Source: Pseudomonas frederiksbergensis (lineage in GTDB: Bacteria; Pseudomonadota; Gammaproteobacteria; Pseudomonadales; Pseudomonadaceae). Taken from it: 64,000 bases of DNA. Location of the stretch: contig NZ_MOBR01000008.1 of assembly GCF_003732705.1 (NCBI RefSeq), forward strand, positions 124,001 through 188,000. Reading direction: 5' to 3'. A program made the translations under genes and the position numbers. The notes beneath the pieces are model-generated. The model was not told the DNA's origin. It ran no database searches and saw nothing but the letters and a program-made list of their open reading frames with translations. Shown piece by piece: positions 49,013 to 56,019 of this stretch. Numbering within the stretch: the first letter of the stretch is position 1; each line of letters begins with the position of its first letter.

Positions 49013-49438
49013 TTATGCCCCTTCACCGTGCACGGTGGCGAGGACTTTACGGGCACCGCCAAAATCACGGTGCTCGCCCAGATAAACGCCTTGCCAGGTT
49101 CCCAACGCCAGTCGGCCTGCCGAGATCGGCAAACTGAGCTGACAGCCAAGCACACTGGCCTTGAAGTGCGCCGGGAGGTCGTCCAGGCCTTCGTCGTTAT
49201 GCTCATAGCCGTCTGTTCCTTGTGGGATCAGACGATTGAAAAATCGTTCGAAGTCGCGACGTACCGCCGGATCGGCGTTCTCGTTGATGGTCAACGACGC
49301 CGAGGTATGCTGCAGCCACAAATGCAACAGACCGACCCGGCACGCCTTGAGTTCAGGCAGGCCGGCGAGTAACTCGTCCGTTACCAGATGAAAGCCCCGG
49401 GGCCTTGCCCGCAGGGTAATCAGAGTCTGTTGCCACAT
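49013..49438 (-). CDS. YjbQ-family secondary thiamine-phosphate synthase-like protein
   Basis: A 141-residue UPF0047 protein. The family signatures are LHLWLQHTSASLTINENADP (His and Asn metal/catalytic site) and LGTWQGVYLGEHRD near the C-terminus. YjbQ of E. coli has weak thiamine phosphate synthase activity; the natural role is uncertain. ATG at 49436-49438 was chosen because it gives the usual start MWQQTLITL. Confidence 0.9.
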   Translation of the reverse strand: MWQQTLITLRARPRGFHLVTDELLAGLPELKACRVGLLHLWLQHTSASLTINENADPAVRRDFERFFNRLIPQGTDGYEHNDEGLDDLPAHFKASVLGCQLSLPISAGRLALGTWQGVYLGEHRDFGGARKVLATVHGEGA

Positions 49439-49610
49439 ACAGTTCTCCGCACGTTCGGGGCGCATTCTAGCGCGCTCTGGGAAAAAACAAAGGCCCTAAT
49501 ATTCCTGCATTGCTGTAAGTTTTTCGCCCAAGAAAAACGCTCGTCGTAAACACGACTTAAGCCGTAGGAAAAAACCTTTCAGCTACCTCTTTAATGACAA
49601 ATCCCGGACA

Positions 49611-49643
49611 AAAAAATGCCCGGCAAGCCGGGCAAGTTTTTTT
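49611..49643 (-). terminator. Terminator of glnK-amtB
   Basis: Stem TGCCCGGC/GCCGGGCA with an AA loop, followed on the minus strand by T7. It starts ten bases after the amtB stop. Confidence 0.92.
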
Positions 49644-49652
49644 CTGCGCGTC

Positions 49653-50990
49653 TTACAAGTTGTAGCCGCGTTCGTTGTGTTGTGCCAGATCGAGGCCGAC
49701 CGCTTCTTCTTCGTCGGTCACACGCAGACCCATGACAGCGTCCAGGACCTTGAGGATGATGAAGGTGACGATCGCGGTGTAGATCACCGTGAAGCCCACG
49801 CCTTTGGTTTGAATCCAGACTTGTGCGGCGATGTCGGTGACGGTGCCGAAGCCACCCAGGGACGGTGCAGCGAACACACCGGTCAGGATCGCGCCGAGGA
49901 TACCGCCAATACCGTGCACGCCGAAGGCGTCCAGGGAGTCGTCATAGCCGAGTTTGCGTTTCAGGGTGGTGGCGCAGAAGAAGCACACCACGCCAGCCGC
50001 CAGGCCGATGATCAGCGAGCCCATCGGGCCCACGGTACCCGCAGCCGGGGTAATGGCGACCAGACCGGCAACCACACCCGAAGCGATACCCAGTGCACTT
50101 GGTTTGCCGTGGGTGATCCACTCGGCGAACATCCAGCCCAGTGCAGCGGCAGCAGTTGCGATCTGGGTGACCAGCATCGCCATACCGGCCGTGCCGTTGG
50201 CCGCAGCGGCAGAACCGGCGTTGAAGCCGAACCAGCCGACCCACAGCATGGCGGCGCCCATCAGGGTGTAACCGAGGTTGTGCGGGGCCATCGGGGTGGT
50301 CGGGAAGCCTTTACGCTTGCCCAACACCAGGCAGGCAATCAGGCCTGCCACACCGGCGTTGATGTGAACCACGGTGCCGCCCGCGAAGTCGAGCACGCCC
50401 CAGTCGCCCAACAGCGAACCCGGACCGCTCCAGACCATGTGCGCGATTGGCGCATAAACCAGGGTGAACCAGACGCCCATGAAGATCAGCATCGCGGAGA
50501 ACTTCATCCGCTCGGCGAACGCACCGACGATCAGCGCCGGGGTGATGATCGCAAAGGTCATCTGATAAGTAACGAACACTGCCTCAGGGAACAGCGCCGC
50601 CGGGCCAGTAATGCTGGCAGGCGTGATGCCTGCGAGGAAGGCCTTGGCAAAGCTGCCGACAAAGGAGTTGAGGTTGACGACGTTGGCTTCCATCCCCGTG
50701 GTATCGAACGCCATGCTGTAGCCATAAATGAACCACAAGATGGTGATCAGACCGGTAATGGCAAAGCACTGCATCATCACGGAAAGAATGTTTTTGGAGC
50801 GAACCATGCCGCCGTAGAACAGCGCAAGGCCCGGAATGGTCATGAACAGCACAAGGGCAGTCGAGGTCAACATCCAGGCGGTATCGCCGGAATTGAGGAC
50901 TGGAGGCGCCACCGGATCTGCCGCCAAAGCCAGGCCGGGCATTACGATGGACAACAGGGCTCCTAGCCCTGCGAATTTACGCAGAGTCAT
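49653..50990 (-). CDS. amtB: Ammonium transporter AmtB
   Basis: Trimeric inner-membrane ammonium channel, 445 residues, with a cleavable signal peptide (PGLALA|AD) and eleven helices. The pore twin histidines are in TVVHINAGVAG and DAFGVHGIGGI; the S1 recruitment site and Phe gate are in MTFAIITPALIVGAFAER. The cytoplasmic tail (VTDEEEAVGLDLAQHNERGYNL) contacts GlnK. It is co-transcribed with glnK 35 bases upstream; GlnK blocks the channel when nitrogen is plentiful. Confidence 0.97.
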   Translation of the reverse strand: MTLRKFAGLGALLSIVMPGLALAADPVAPPVLNSGDTAWMLTSTALVLFMTIPGLALFYGGMVRSKNILSVMMQCFAITGLITILWFIYGYSMAFDTTGMEANVVNLNSFVGSFAKAFLAGITPASITGPAALFPEAVFVTYQMTFAIITPALIVGAFAERMKFSAMLIFMGVWFTLVYAPIAHMVWSGPGSLLGDWGVLDFAGGTVVHINAGVAGLIACLVLGKRKGFPTTPMAPHNLGYTLMGAAMLWVGWFGFNAGSAAAANGTAGMAMLVTQIATAAAALGWMFAEWITHGKPSALGIASGVVAGLVAITPAAGTVGPMGSLIIGLAAGVVCFFCATTLKRKLGYDDSLDAFGVHGIGGILGAILTGVFAAPSLGGFGTVTDIAAQVWIQTKGVGFTVIYTAIVTFIILKVLDAVMGLRVTDEEEAVGLDLAQHNERGYNL

Positions 50991-51025
50991 ATTGTTTTCT
51001 CCTGGGGCGTTGGGTTTGTGGCGGC

Positions 51026-51544
<519 letters not shown>

Positions 51545-51625
51545 TCAGTGCATGGGTCACTAGCGACTAAGCAGAAAGCTTGCCATCTCGCCAAAACCCA
51601 CTGAATTCAATCCCTTGGTCGCTGC

Positions 51626-51641
51626 TGCAAGCTGCTTTCCA
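51626..51641 (-). promoter_or_regulatory. Sigma-54 promoter of glnK-amtB
   Basis: Minus strand TGGAAAGCAGCTTGCA against consensus TGGCACG-N4-TTGCA: the GG and GC elements are exactly ten bases apart and TTGCA is perfect. Transcription would start near 51615, giving a leader of about 250 bases. Confidence 0.75.
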
Positions 51642-51660
51642 CAAATGCCAATGGCATTAC

Positions 51661-51675
51661 GCACAACAACAGTGC
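51661..51675. promoter_or_regulatory. NtrC binding site, proximal
   Basis: GCAC-N7-GTGC (GCACAACAACAGTGC), a perfect match to the half-site pattern, centred about 53 bases upstream of the predicted start. Confidence 0.75.
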
Positions 51676-51692
51676 GCTGCCGTCCGTCCGCC

Positions 51693-51709
51693 TGCGCGAA
51701 AAGCGTGCA
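51693..51709. promoter_or_regulatory. NtrC binding site, distal
   Basis: TGCGC-N7-GTGCA, one mismatch from the consensus. Its centre is 33 bases (three helical turns) from the proximal site, the spacing expected for cooperative NtrC binding. Confidence 0.65.
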
Positions 51710-51779
51710 TCCCTGCCTGCGGGATTGACTATAGACACTGCGTGATACACTGCCCGCCATTGTTTCCAGGACCTTTCCC

Positions 51780-52046
51780 ATGCTCGCGCCCAAAGACTTC
51801 CTCGACGCCCTGAGCGGCACCGCCTCCCGCCTCTTCAGCGGCGATACCCCGCTGCCGAAAAGCGAAATCGAAAGCCAGTTCAAAGCCTTGCTGCAGAGCG
51901 GCTTCAGCAAACTGGATCTGGTGAGCCGGGAAGAGTTTGATAGTCAGATGGTTGTACTCGCACGCACTCGGGCACGACTGGAAAGCCTTGAAGCGAAGGT
52001 TGCGGAGCTTGAAGCGAAGCTCAACCCGCCTGCCAACGCGGAGTAA
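51780..52046 (+). CDS. ubiK: Ubiquinone biosynthesis accessory factor UbiK
   Basis: An 88-residue BMFP/YqiC-family protein. An amphipathic N-terminal part (APKDFLDALSGTASRLF) is followed by FKALLQSGFSKLDLVSREEFD and a C-terminal coiled coil (LARTRARLESLEAKVAELEAKL) that trimerises. UbiK partners UbiJ in the soluble ubiquinone complex. It is divergent from glnK and shares the 415-base control region. In P. aeruginosa it is followed directly by yifB; here 2.4 kb of accessory DNA intervenes. Confidence 0.92.
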   Translation: MLAPKDFLDALSGTASRLFSGDTPLPKSEIESQFKALLQSGFSKLDLVSREEFDSQMVVLARTRARLESLEAKVAELEAKLNPPANAE

Positions 52047-52048
52047 CT

Positions 52049-52140
52049 GATCGTTCCCACGTTCTGCGTGGGAATGCCGCCAGGGACGCTCCGCGTTCCG
52101 CTCTATGTCCTGTAGGAGCTGCCGAAGGCTGCGATCTTTT
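52049..52140. repeat. Truncated REP plus TGTAGGAGCTGCCGAAGG repeat
   Basis: The left half of the GATCGTTCCCACG-class palindrome, without its inverted partner, abuts a TGTAGGAGCTGCCGAAGGCT unit. It marks the left edge of the accessory insertion after ubiK. Confidence 0.7.
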
Positions 52141-52327
52141 GATCTTCCGCCTCGCAACAATCTCGGCAACGTCCTACAAAGATCACTACCGCCGTCCGAT
52201 AGCGTCGTGAAGCTTCGGCTCCTAAGCTCATTCTCAGCTGACTTATTCAGCACTGGGTTTGGCGACCTGGAACCAAGCTATGCACGCAACCACATCCGAT
52301 TATGGGTATCTCTCCCAATTCGAAATA

Positions 52328-52403
52328 TGGCGGCTGCGTGTGGGAGACCTTCGGGTCTGCCGGTATTCGCTTGGCCGGCTCGCCAACCCGCACGCAGCTG
52401 CCA
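52328..52403 (+). ncRNA. Structured RNA element (three-way junction) in the BRO-N leader
   Basis: A 76-base element. An outer stem of 17 pairs (52328-52344 with 52387-52403, two of them G-U) encloses two hairpins: AGACC-TTCG-GGTCT (52345-52358, UUCG tetraloop) and GCCGG/CCGGC (52359-52363 with 52375-52379, 11-base loop). A further CTTAT/ATAAG hairpin follows at 52406-52427. It ends 60 bases before the BRO-N start on the same strand. Structure is read directly from the sequence; a regulatory role is inferred. Confidence 0.6.
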
Positions 52404-52463
52404 CCCTTATTGTTTGGCGACGATAAGTGGCGGTGATCTATCAAGCGAATTTGAGAACTGTTT

Positions 52464-52985
52464 ATGGACGACAACTATCTAGTCCCCCACGTCTTCACCC
52501 GCCACAAACTCCACCTCCACGCCCTCCTCCTCCAAAACCAACCCTGGTTCAGCGCCCGCGACCTCGGCCGACTCCTGCGCCTCTACCTCGACGAACGCGC
52601 CGTGTGCAAACTCGACTCAGACCAACACCAAACTCTGAAAATGCTCTGCCACGGCACCGTCGAAAACACCCTACTCATCAGCGAATCCGGCGTCTACGCA
52701 CTACTGATCTACCACTACTGCCCCGAATACCGAGGCCTGCGCGAATGGCTGACCCACGACGTAGTCCCAGCCCTCAGAGACGCCCAGCAACCCACCACAA
52801 CCGAACGCCCGATTTTGAGCCTGCTGAACTGGCCAGAAATGTCATTGAGTTTGCTGCACTGGAATAACCAGCCATGGATTCGGTTACAGGATGTTCCGCA
52901 CATGCTGCCGGAGGGTGAACAGCCGCAGCGCGCGGGAAATGCGCCGTGGTGGAAGCGTGCTTCCCGAATGCTCCAGGCATTCTGA
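52464..52985 (+). CDS. BRO-N domain protein (phage antirepressor-like)
   Basis: A 173-residue protein. Residues about 10-110 match the BRO-N/Bro antirepressor pattern: NQPWFSARDLGRLL, LISESGVYALLIYHYCPEYRGLREW and LTHDVVPALR. This domain occurs in phage antirepressors and in small chromosomal regulators. The C-terminal third begins a second, incomplete copy (HWNNQPWIRLQDVPHML). The first 110 codons use CTC for leucine almost exclusively, unlike neighbours, and codon use becomes normal afterwards. The ribosome site is weak (GAGAA). A structured element lies in the leader and a terminator follows. Confidence 0.85.
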   Translation: MDDNYLVPHVFTRHKLHLHALLLQNQPWFSARDLGRLLRLYLDERAVCKLDSDQHQTLKMLCHGTVENTLLISESGVYALLIYHYCPEYRGLREWLTHDVVPALRDAQQPTTTERPILSLLNWPEMSLSLLHWNNQPWIRLQDVPHMLPEGEQPQRAGNAPWWKRASRMLQAF

Positions 52986-52994
52986 ACGACAAAG

Positions 52995-53023
52995 AAAAAC
53001 CCCACGTTTATAGCGTGGGGTTT
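52995..53023. terminator. Terminator between BRO-N gene and higA-like gene
   Basis: CCCCACG/CGTGGGG stem with seven-base loop; A5 and T3 flanks. Best oriented for the minus-strand higA-like gene, but it also closes the BRO-N transcript. Confidence 0.8.
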
Positions 53024-53040
53024 CGTCTGAGAGCAGAGGA

Positions 53041-53346
53041 TCAGGCGCAGTGCGGAAGACGCTCAACCTGTTCCCGAATCGCAGCCCCTCCCTCAATCTC
53101 GGCTTTACGCAAATCGTAAGTCAATTGCAGGTTCAGCCAAAACTCAGGGGTCGTGTCCAGGCAGATAGAAAGCCTAATAGCCATATCAGCACTGACACCA
53201 CGACGCTGAAGCACGATGTCATTCACCGTAGGCGTCGAAACGCTCAATGCCCTGGCCAAAGCCGCCGCTGTAAGGCTCAGAGGCTCAAGGTATTCCTCTT
53301 TGAGGATCTCGCCGGGGTGGACCGGACGCATACCGTTTTTAGTCAT
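53041..53346 (-). CDS. HigA-family antitoxin without a HigB partner
   Basis: A 101-residue XRE-type regulator of the HigA/VapI family: MRPVHPGEILKEEYLEPLSL at the start, the helix-turn-helix LTAAALARALSVSTPTVNDIV (about 24-44), RRGVSADMAIRLS, and the tail PEFWLNLQLTYDLRKAE. HigA normally neutralises a ribosome-dependent mRNase HigB encoded just upstream. No HigB reading frame exists upstream here (53347-53440 is empty and then a terminator stands), so it is an orphan, perhaps now a plain repressor. Confidence 0.88.
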   Translation of the reverse strand: MTKNGMRPVHPGEILKEEYLEPLSLTAAALARALSVSTPTVNDIVLQRRGVSADMAIRLSICLDTTPEFWLNLQLTYDLRKAEIEGGAAIREQVERLPHCA

Positions 53347-53440
53347 TACTCACCATTGCCTCCGGCCACCGATTACGCATATTCCGCGTTAAGCAACAAC
53401 AACTGGCAGAAACATCAAACGCCTGCTTTTCGTACAGATC

Positions 53441-53472
53441 GAAAAACCGCCCCAGCCGAAGCCAGGGCGGTT
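53441..53472 (-). terminator. UUCG-loop terminator of the 33-residue peptide gene
   Basis: On the minus strand ACCGCCCTGGC-TTCG-GCTGGGGCGGT with T5 after it. It begins 17 bases after the stop codon of the small gene. Confidence 0.88.
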
Positions 53473-53488
53473 TCCACCGGGTCAATCC

Positions 53489-53590
53489 TTACTGCGGATC
53501 ATCCCAGCGGTCCCGCAGAAACTCGTACAGGCGAAAAGCCCATAACGCGTTTCTAACGAGGCTCCACATATGTTTAAGAAACTTAGACAT
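53489..53590 (-). CDS. 33-residue amphipathic peptide, candidate type I toxin
   Basis: An unannotated small gene: it starts with ATG at 53588-53590, preceded by AAGGAGG with an eight-base spacer (a full anti-16S match), and stops at TAA 53489-53491. The peptide begins MSKFLKHMWSLVRN and ends RDRWDDPQ; residues 4-29 form an amphipathic helix rich in Trp, Leu and Phe with several Arg/Lys. It has its own terminator. The mRNA has a long leader that contains a target for a candidate antisense RNA encoded 0.4 kb away. Size and character resemble TisB (29 aa), ShoB and ZorO. A longer frame (ending RSKD at 53482) overlaps it in another phase but lacks a good ribosome site. No promoter is obvious. The coding status is well supported, the toxin role is inference. 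Confidence 0.65.
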   Translation of the reverse strand: MSKFLKHMWSLVRNALWAFRLYEFLRDRWDDPQ

Positions 53591-53662
53591 ACTTTGGCCC
53601 TCCTTGCGTGAGGCCAAACCTCCAGTGCGCTTTCCGGCGTACGCACACCTTTGGGCATACAT

Positions 53663-53681
53663 GTGGGTGTATGTGTTGAGG
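53663..53681 (-). promoter_or_regulatory. Predicted antisense target in the peptide mRNA leader
   Basis: Minus strand CCTCAACACATACACCCAC, 73-91 bases upstream of the peptide start. It is complementary, except at one position, to GTGGGTGTATGCGTTGAGG at 53977-53995 in the candidate small RNA. Confidence 0.5.
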
Positions 53682-53970
53682 CGGCCGGGTGTGAGCTCCT
53701 CAAAACCAACACCGGCACGATTCTCACACCGTGTTGAGGAACATGAAAATCTTTACGCCCCCGGCCACACTTCGCGAATCACCCACTCATCGAGCCTCAT
53801 CGCGGCGAATGCTATCCCAGTTCATTCAGTACTTACCTTTCAAATTTTCTAACGAGTTGTATCAATTCATGAAATGGAAAACGCACTTTCCAGCTCTCGC
53901 TGTTGTTAGCGCCTACCCTTAGTAGATTCGTTATTGACGCTTGCCGGGATGATCAAATTTGAATAGGCTT

Positions 53971-54060
53971 CCCGTCGTGGGTGTATGCGTTGAGGAAGCA
54001 CAGGCCTCGGCCTCACCGAAGCCTGCAAATAAAAAACCGTCTTCTCAAGGCGGTTTTTTT
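53971..54060 (+). ncRNA. Candidate antisense small RNA (type I antitoxin)
   Basis: About 90 nt on the plus strand. A -35 box TTGACG (53934-53939) with a weak TTGAAT (53959-53964) 19 bases later would start transcription near 53971. The first 25 bases carry the 19-nt element complementary to the peptide leader. Then come a hairpin CAGGC/GCCTG (54001-54025) and a terminator ACCGTCTT-CTC-AAGGCGGT with T8 (54036-54061). Terminator and complementarity are read directly; expression is not shown. Confidence 0.5.
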
Positions 54061-54061
54061 T
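54029..54061 (+). terminator. Intrinsic terminator of the candidate small RNA
   Basis: Eight-pair stem ACCGTCTT/AAGGCGGT (one G-U), three-base loop and T8. No protein gene ends in front of it on the plus strand, so it must belong to a non-coding transcript or to a lost gene. Confidence 0.85.
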
Positions 54062-54519
54062 CGCCTTCGATTCAGCATTCTCCGACGTCCTTCATCGATC
54101 CAGGCAACGTCCTACAACAACCTCATCCCGCGACTGATTACGCCGGTACCCCTCGCTCGCTTACGCTTCATCACCAGATCACAGAGCATCTGGCCATGAG
54201 GTGTCCATGAAAGACAAAAAACGAAGGGCGAAGGCGCTATTGGTCGTCGAATATCATGTTCAGGCACGCCAGTTAGCCGGCCAAGTGTCAGCCAATCAGC
54301 GTCGATTTCTGGAAGTCGGCGCAACGCGTGGAAAGGAACGGGAACCTCCCGGTCTACTAGCGGGCGCACGCCTGATTTGCCCTTCAAAAGAAACGGTCAG
54401 CCCATAGCTGCAACGGACTCGCAACATCCTGCGAAAATTTGGCACCTGCGCCGCCACACGACCCGACTACCCTTCAAAAACCGCAGGAAGCGGATCCCGT
54501 AAAAGCTCAAGGAACGACC

Positions 54520-56013
54520 ATGTCCCTCTCCATCGTCCACAGCCGCGCCCAGATTGGTGTCGATGCGCCCGCCGTTACCGTAGAAGTCCACTTGGCCAAC
54601 GGCTTGCCGTCGCTGACGATGGTCGGTTTGCCCGAAGCAGCGGTGAAGGAAAGCAAGGACCGGGTGCGCAGCGCGATCATCAATTCCGGCCTGCAATTTC
54701 CGGCGCGGCGCATCACGTTGAATCTCGCCCCGGCGGATTTGCCGAAGGACGGCGGGCGGTTTGATCTGGCGATTGCGCTGGGGATTCTGTCGGCCAGTGT
54801 GCAGGTGCCGACGTTGACCCTGGATGACGTGGAATGCCTGGGTGAATTGGCGCTGTCAGGGGCGGTGCGGGCGGTTCGCGGTGTGTTGCCGGCCGCGTTG
54901 GCAGCGCGCAAGGCCGGGCGGACGCTGGTGGTGCCGCGGGCGAATGCCGAAGAGGCGTGCCTGGCATCGGGGTTGAAGGTGATTGCCGTGGATCATTTGC
55001 TTCAGGCAGTGGCGCACTTCAATGGCCATACGCCCGTGGAACCCTACGTTTCCGACGGTTTGTTGTACGCCAGCAAACCCTACCCCGACCTGAATGAAGT
55101 GCAGGGCCAACTGTCGGCCAAACGTGCGCTGCTGATTGCGGCGGCAGGCGCGCATAACCTGCTGTTCAGTGGGCCGCCGGGCACGGGAAAAACCTTGCTG
55201 GCGAGCCGCTTGCCAGGGCTATTGCCGCCCTTGGCCGAAAACGAAGCGCTGGAAGTCGCGGCGATTCAGTCCGTCGTCAGTTGCATGCCCTTGAGTCATT
55301 GGCCACAGCGACCGTTTCGCCAACCACACCACTCTGCATCGGGCCCGGCGTTGGTCGGTGGCGGCTCAAAACCGCAACCCGGCGAAATCACCCTCGCCCA
55401 CCATGGCGTGCTGTTCCTCGACGAACTCCCGGAGTTTGATCGTAAGGTCCTGGAGGTTTTGCGCGAGCCATTGGAATCCGGCCATATCGTAATCTCCCGC
55501 GCCAAGGACCGCGTCCGCTTCCCGGCGCGCTTCCAACTGGTGGCCGCAATGAACCCCTGCCCCTGTGGATATCTTGGCGAACCCAGCGGCAAATGCAGTT
55601 GCACTCCGGACATGGTCCAGCGCTACCGCAACAAACTCTCCGGCCCGCTGCTGGATCGCATCGACCTCCACCTGACCGTCGCCCGAGAAGCCACGGCGTT
55701 GAATCCTTTACCCAAACCCGGTGATGACACCGCCACCGCCGCCAAACGGGTCGCCGACGCAAGGGAGCGGCAACACAAACGCCAAGGCTGCGCCAATGCC
55801 TTCCTCGATCTGCCGGGCTTGCGCAAGCACTGCAAGTTATCCACAGCTGATGAGAACTGGCTGGAATCCGCCTGCGAACGACTGACGTTGTCACTGCGGG
55901 CAGCGCACCGACTGCTCAAGGTAGCCCGAACCCTGGCGGACCTTGAGCAAGCCGATGGCATTACCCGCGAGCATCTGGCCGAAGCGCTGCAATATCGACC
56001 AACAGCGAGCTAA
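54520..56013 (+). CDS. YifB family Mg-chelatase-like AAA ATPase (ComM-like)
   Basis: A 497-residue AAA+ protein with an N-terminal Lon-protease-like ChlI domain (residues 1-170, LSIVHSRAQIGVDAPAVTVE) and an AAA core. Walker A is GPPGTGKT (218-225), Walker B is VLFLDELPEF (about 300), and a cysteine cluster NPCPCGYLGEPSGKCSC is at about 348-364. Relatives named ComM are hexameric helicases for branch migration during natural transformation. ATG at 54520 gives the family start MSLSIVHSRA; the frame is open further upstream without support. It normally lies next to ubiK. Confidence 0.95.
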   Translation: MSLSIVHSRAQIGVDAPAVTVEVHLANGLPSLTMVGLPEAAVKESKDRVRSAIINSGLQFPARRITLNLAPADLPKDGGRFDLAIALGILSASVQVPTLTLDDVECLGELALSGAVRAVRGVLPAALAARKAGRTLVVPRANAEEACLASGLKVIAVDHLLQAVAHFNGHTPVEPYVSDGLLYASKPYPDLNEVQGQLSAKRALLIAAAGAHNLLFSGPPGTGKTLLASRLPGLLPPLAENEALEVAAIQSVVSCMPLSHWPQRPFRQPHHSASGPALVGGGSKPQPGEITLAHHGVLFLDELPEFDRKVLEVLREPLESGHIVISRAKDRVRFPARFQLVAAMNPCPCGYLGEPSGKCSCTPDMVQRYRNKLSGPLLDRIDLHLTVAREATALNPLPKPGDDTATAAKRVADARERQHKRQGCANAFLDLPGLRKHCKLSTADENWLESACERLTLSLRAAHRLLKVARTLADLEQADGITREHLAEALQYRPTAS

Positions 56014-56019
56014 CCGTGA

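Larger units (their letters stand above)
52047..52463. other. Intergenic region before the BRO-N gene
   Basis: No gene seen. It holds a truncated GATCGTTCCCACG-class repeat (52049-52099), another common Pseudomonas repeat TGTAGGAGCTGCCGAAGGCT (52111-52140), and the structured leader element at 52328-52403. The distal part reads into the BRO-N start. Confidence 0.7.
53591..54519. other. Leader and intergenic part of the accessory region
   Basis: 929 bases without a secure protein gene. It contains the 5' leader of the peptide mRNA, with an inverted repeat GGTGTGAG/CTCACACC (53688-53695 and 53723-53730) and two GTGTTGAGG copies (53673 and 53731), an AT-rich stretch at 53800-53960 unlike the rest of the window, and a candidate small RNA at 53971-54060. 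From 54070 to 54519 I see only doubtful short frames. Confidence 0.6.

Noticed and set aside
53482..53655. A 58-codon frame (starting MPKGVRTPESALEVW) overlapping the small peptide gene
   Set aside because: It lacks a ribosome site, whereas the peptide frame has a perfect one in the same DNA. It could still be a translated upstream frame, like tisA.
53743..53922. A 59-codon plus-strand frame (MKIFTPPATLRE...)
   Set aside because: The possible ribosome site is too close to the ATG, codon use is unlike any neighbour and no family is recognisable.
54112..54407. Two overlapping short frames on opposite strands (54112-54387 minus, 54207-54407 plus)
   Set aside because: Neither has a convincing ribosome site or recognisable motif, and they contradict each other.
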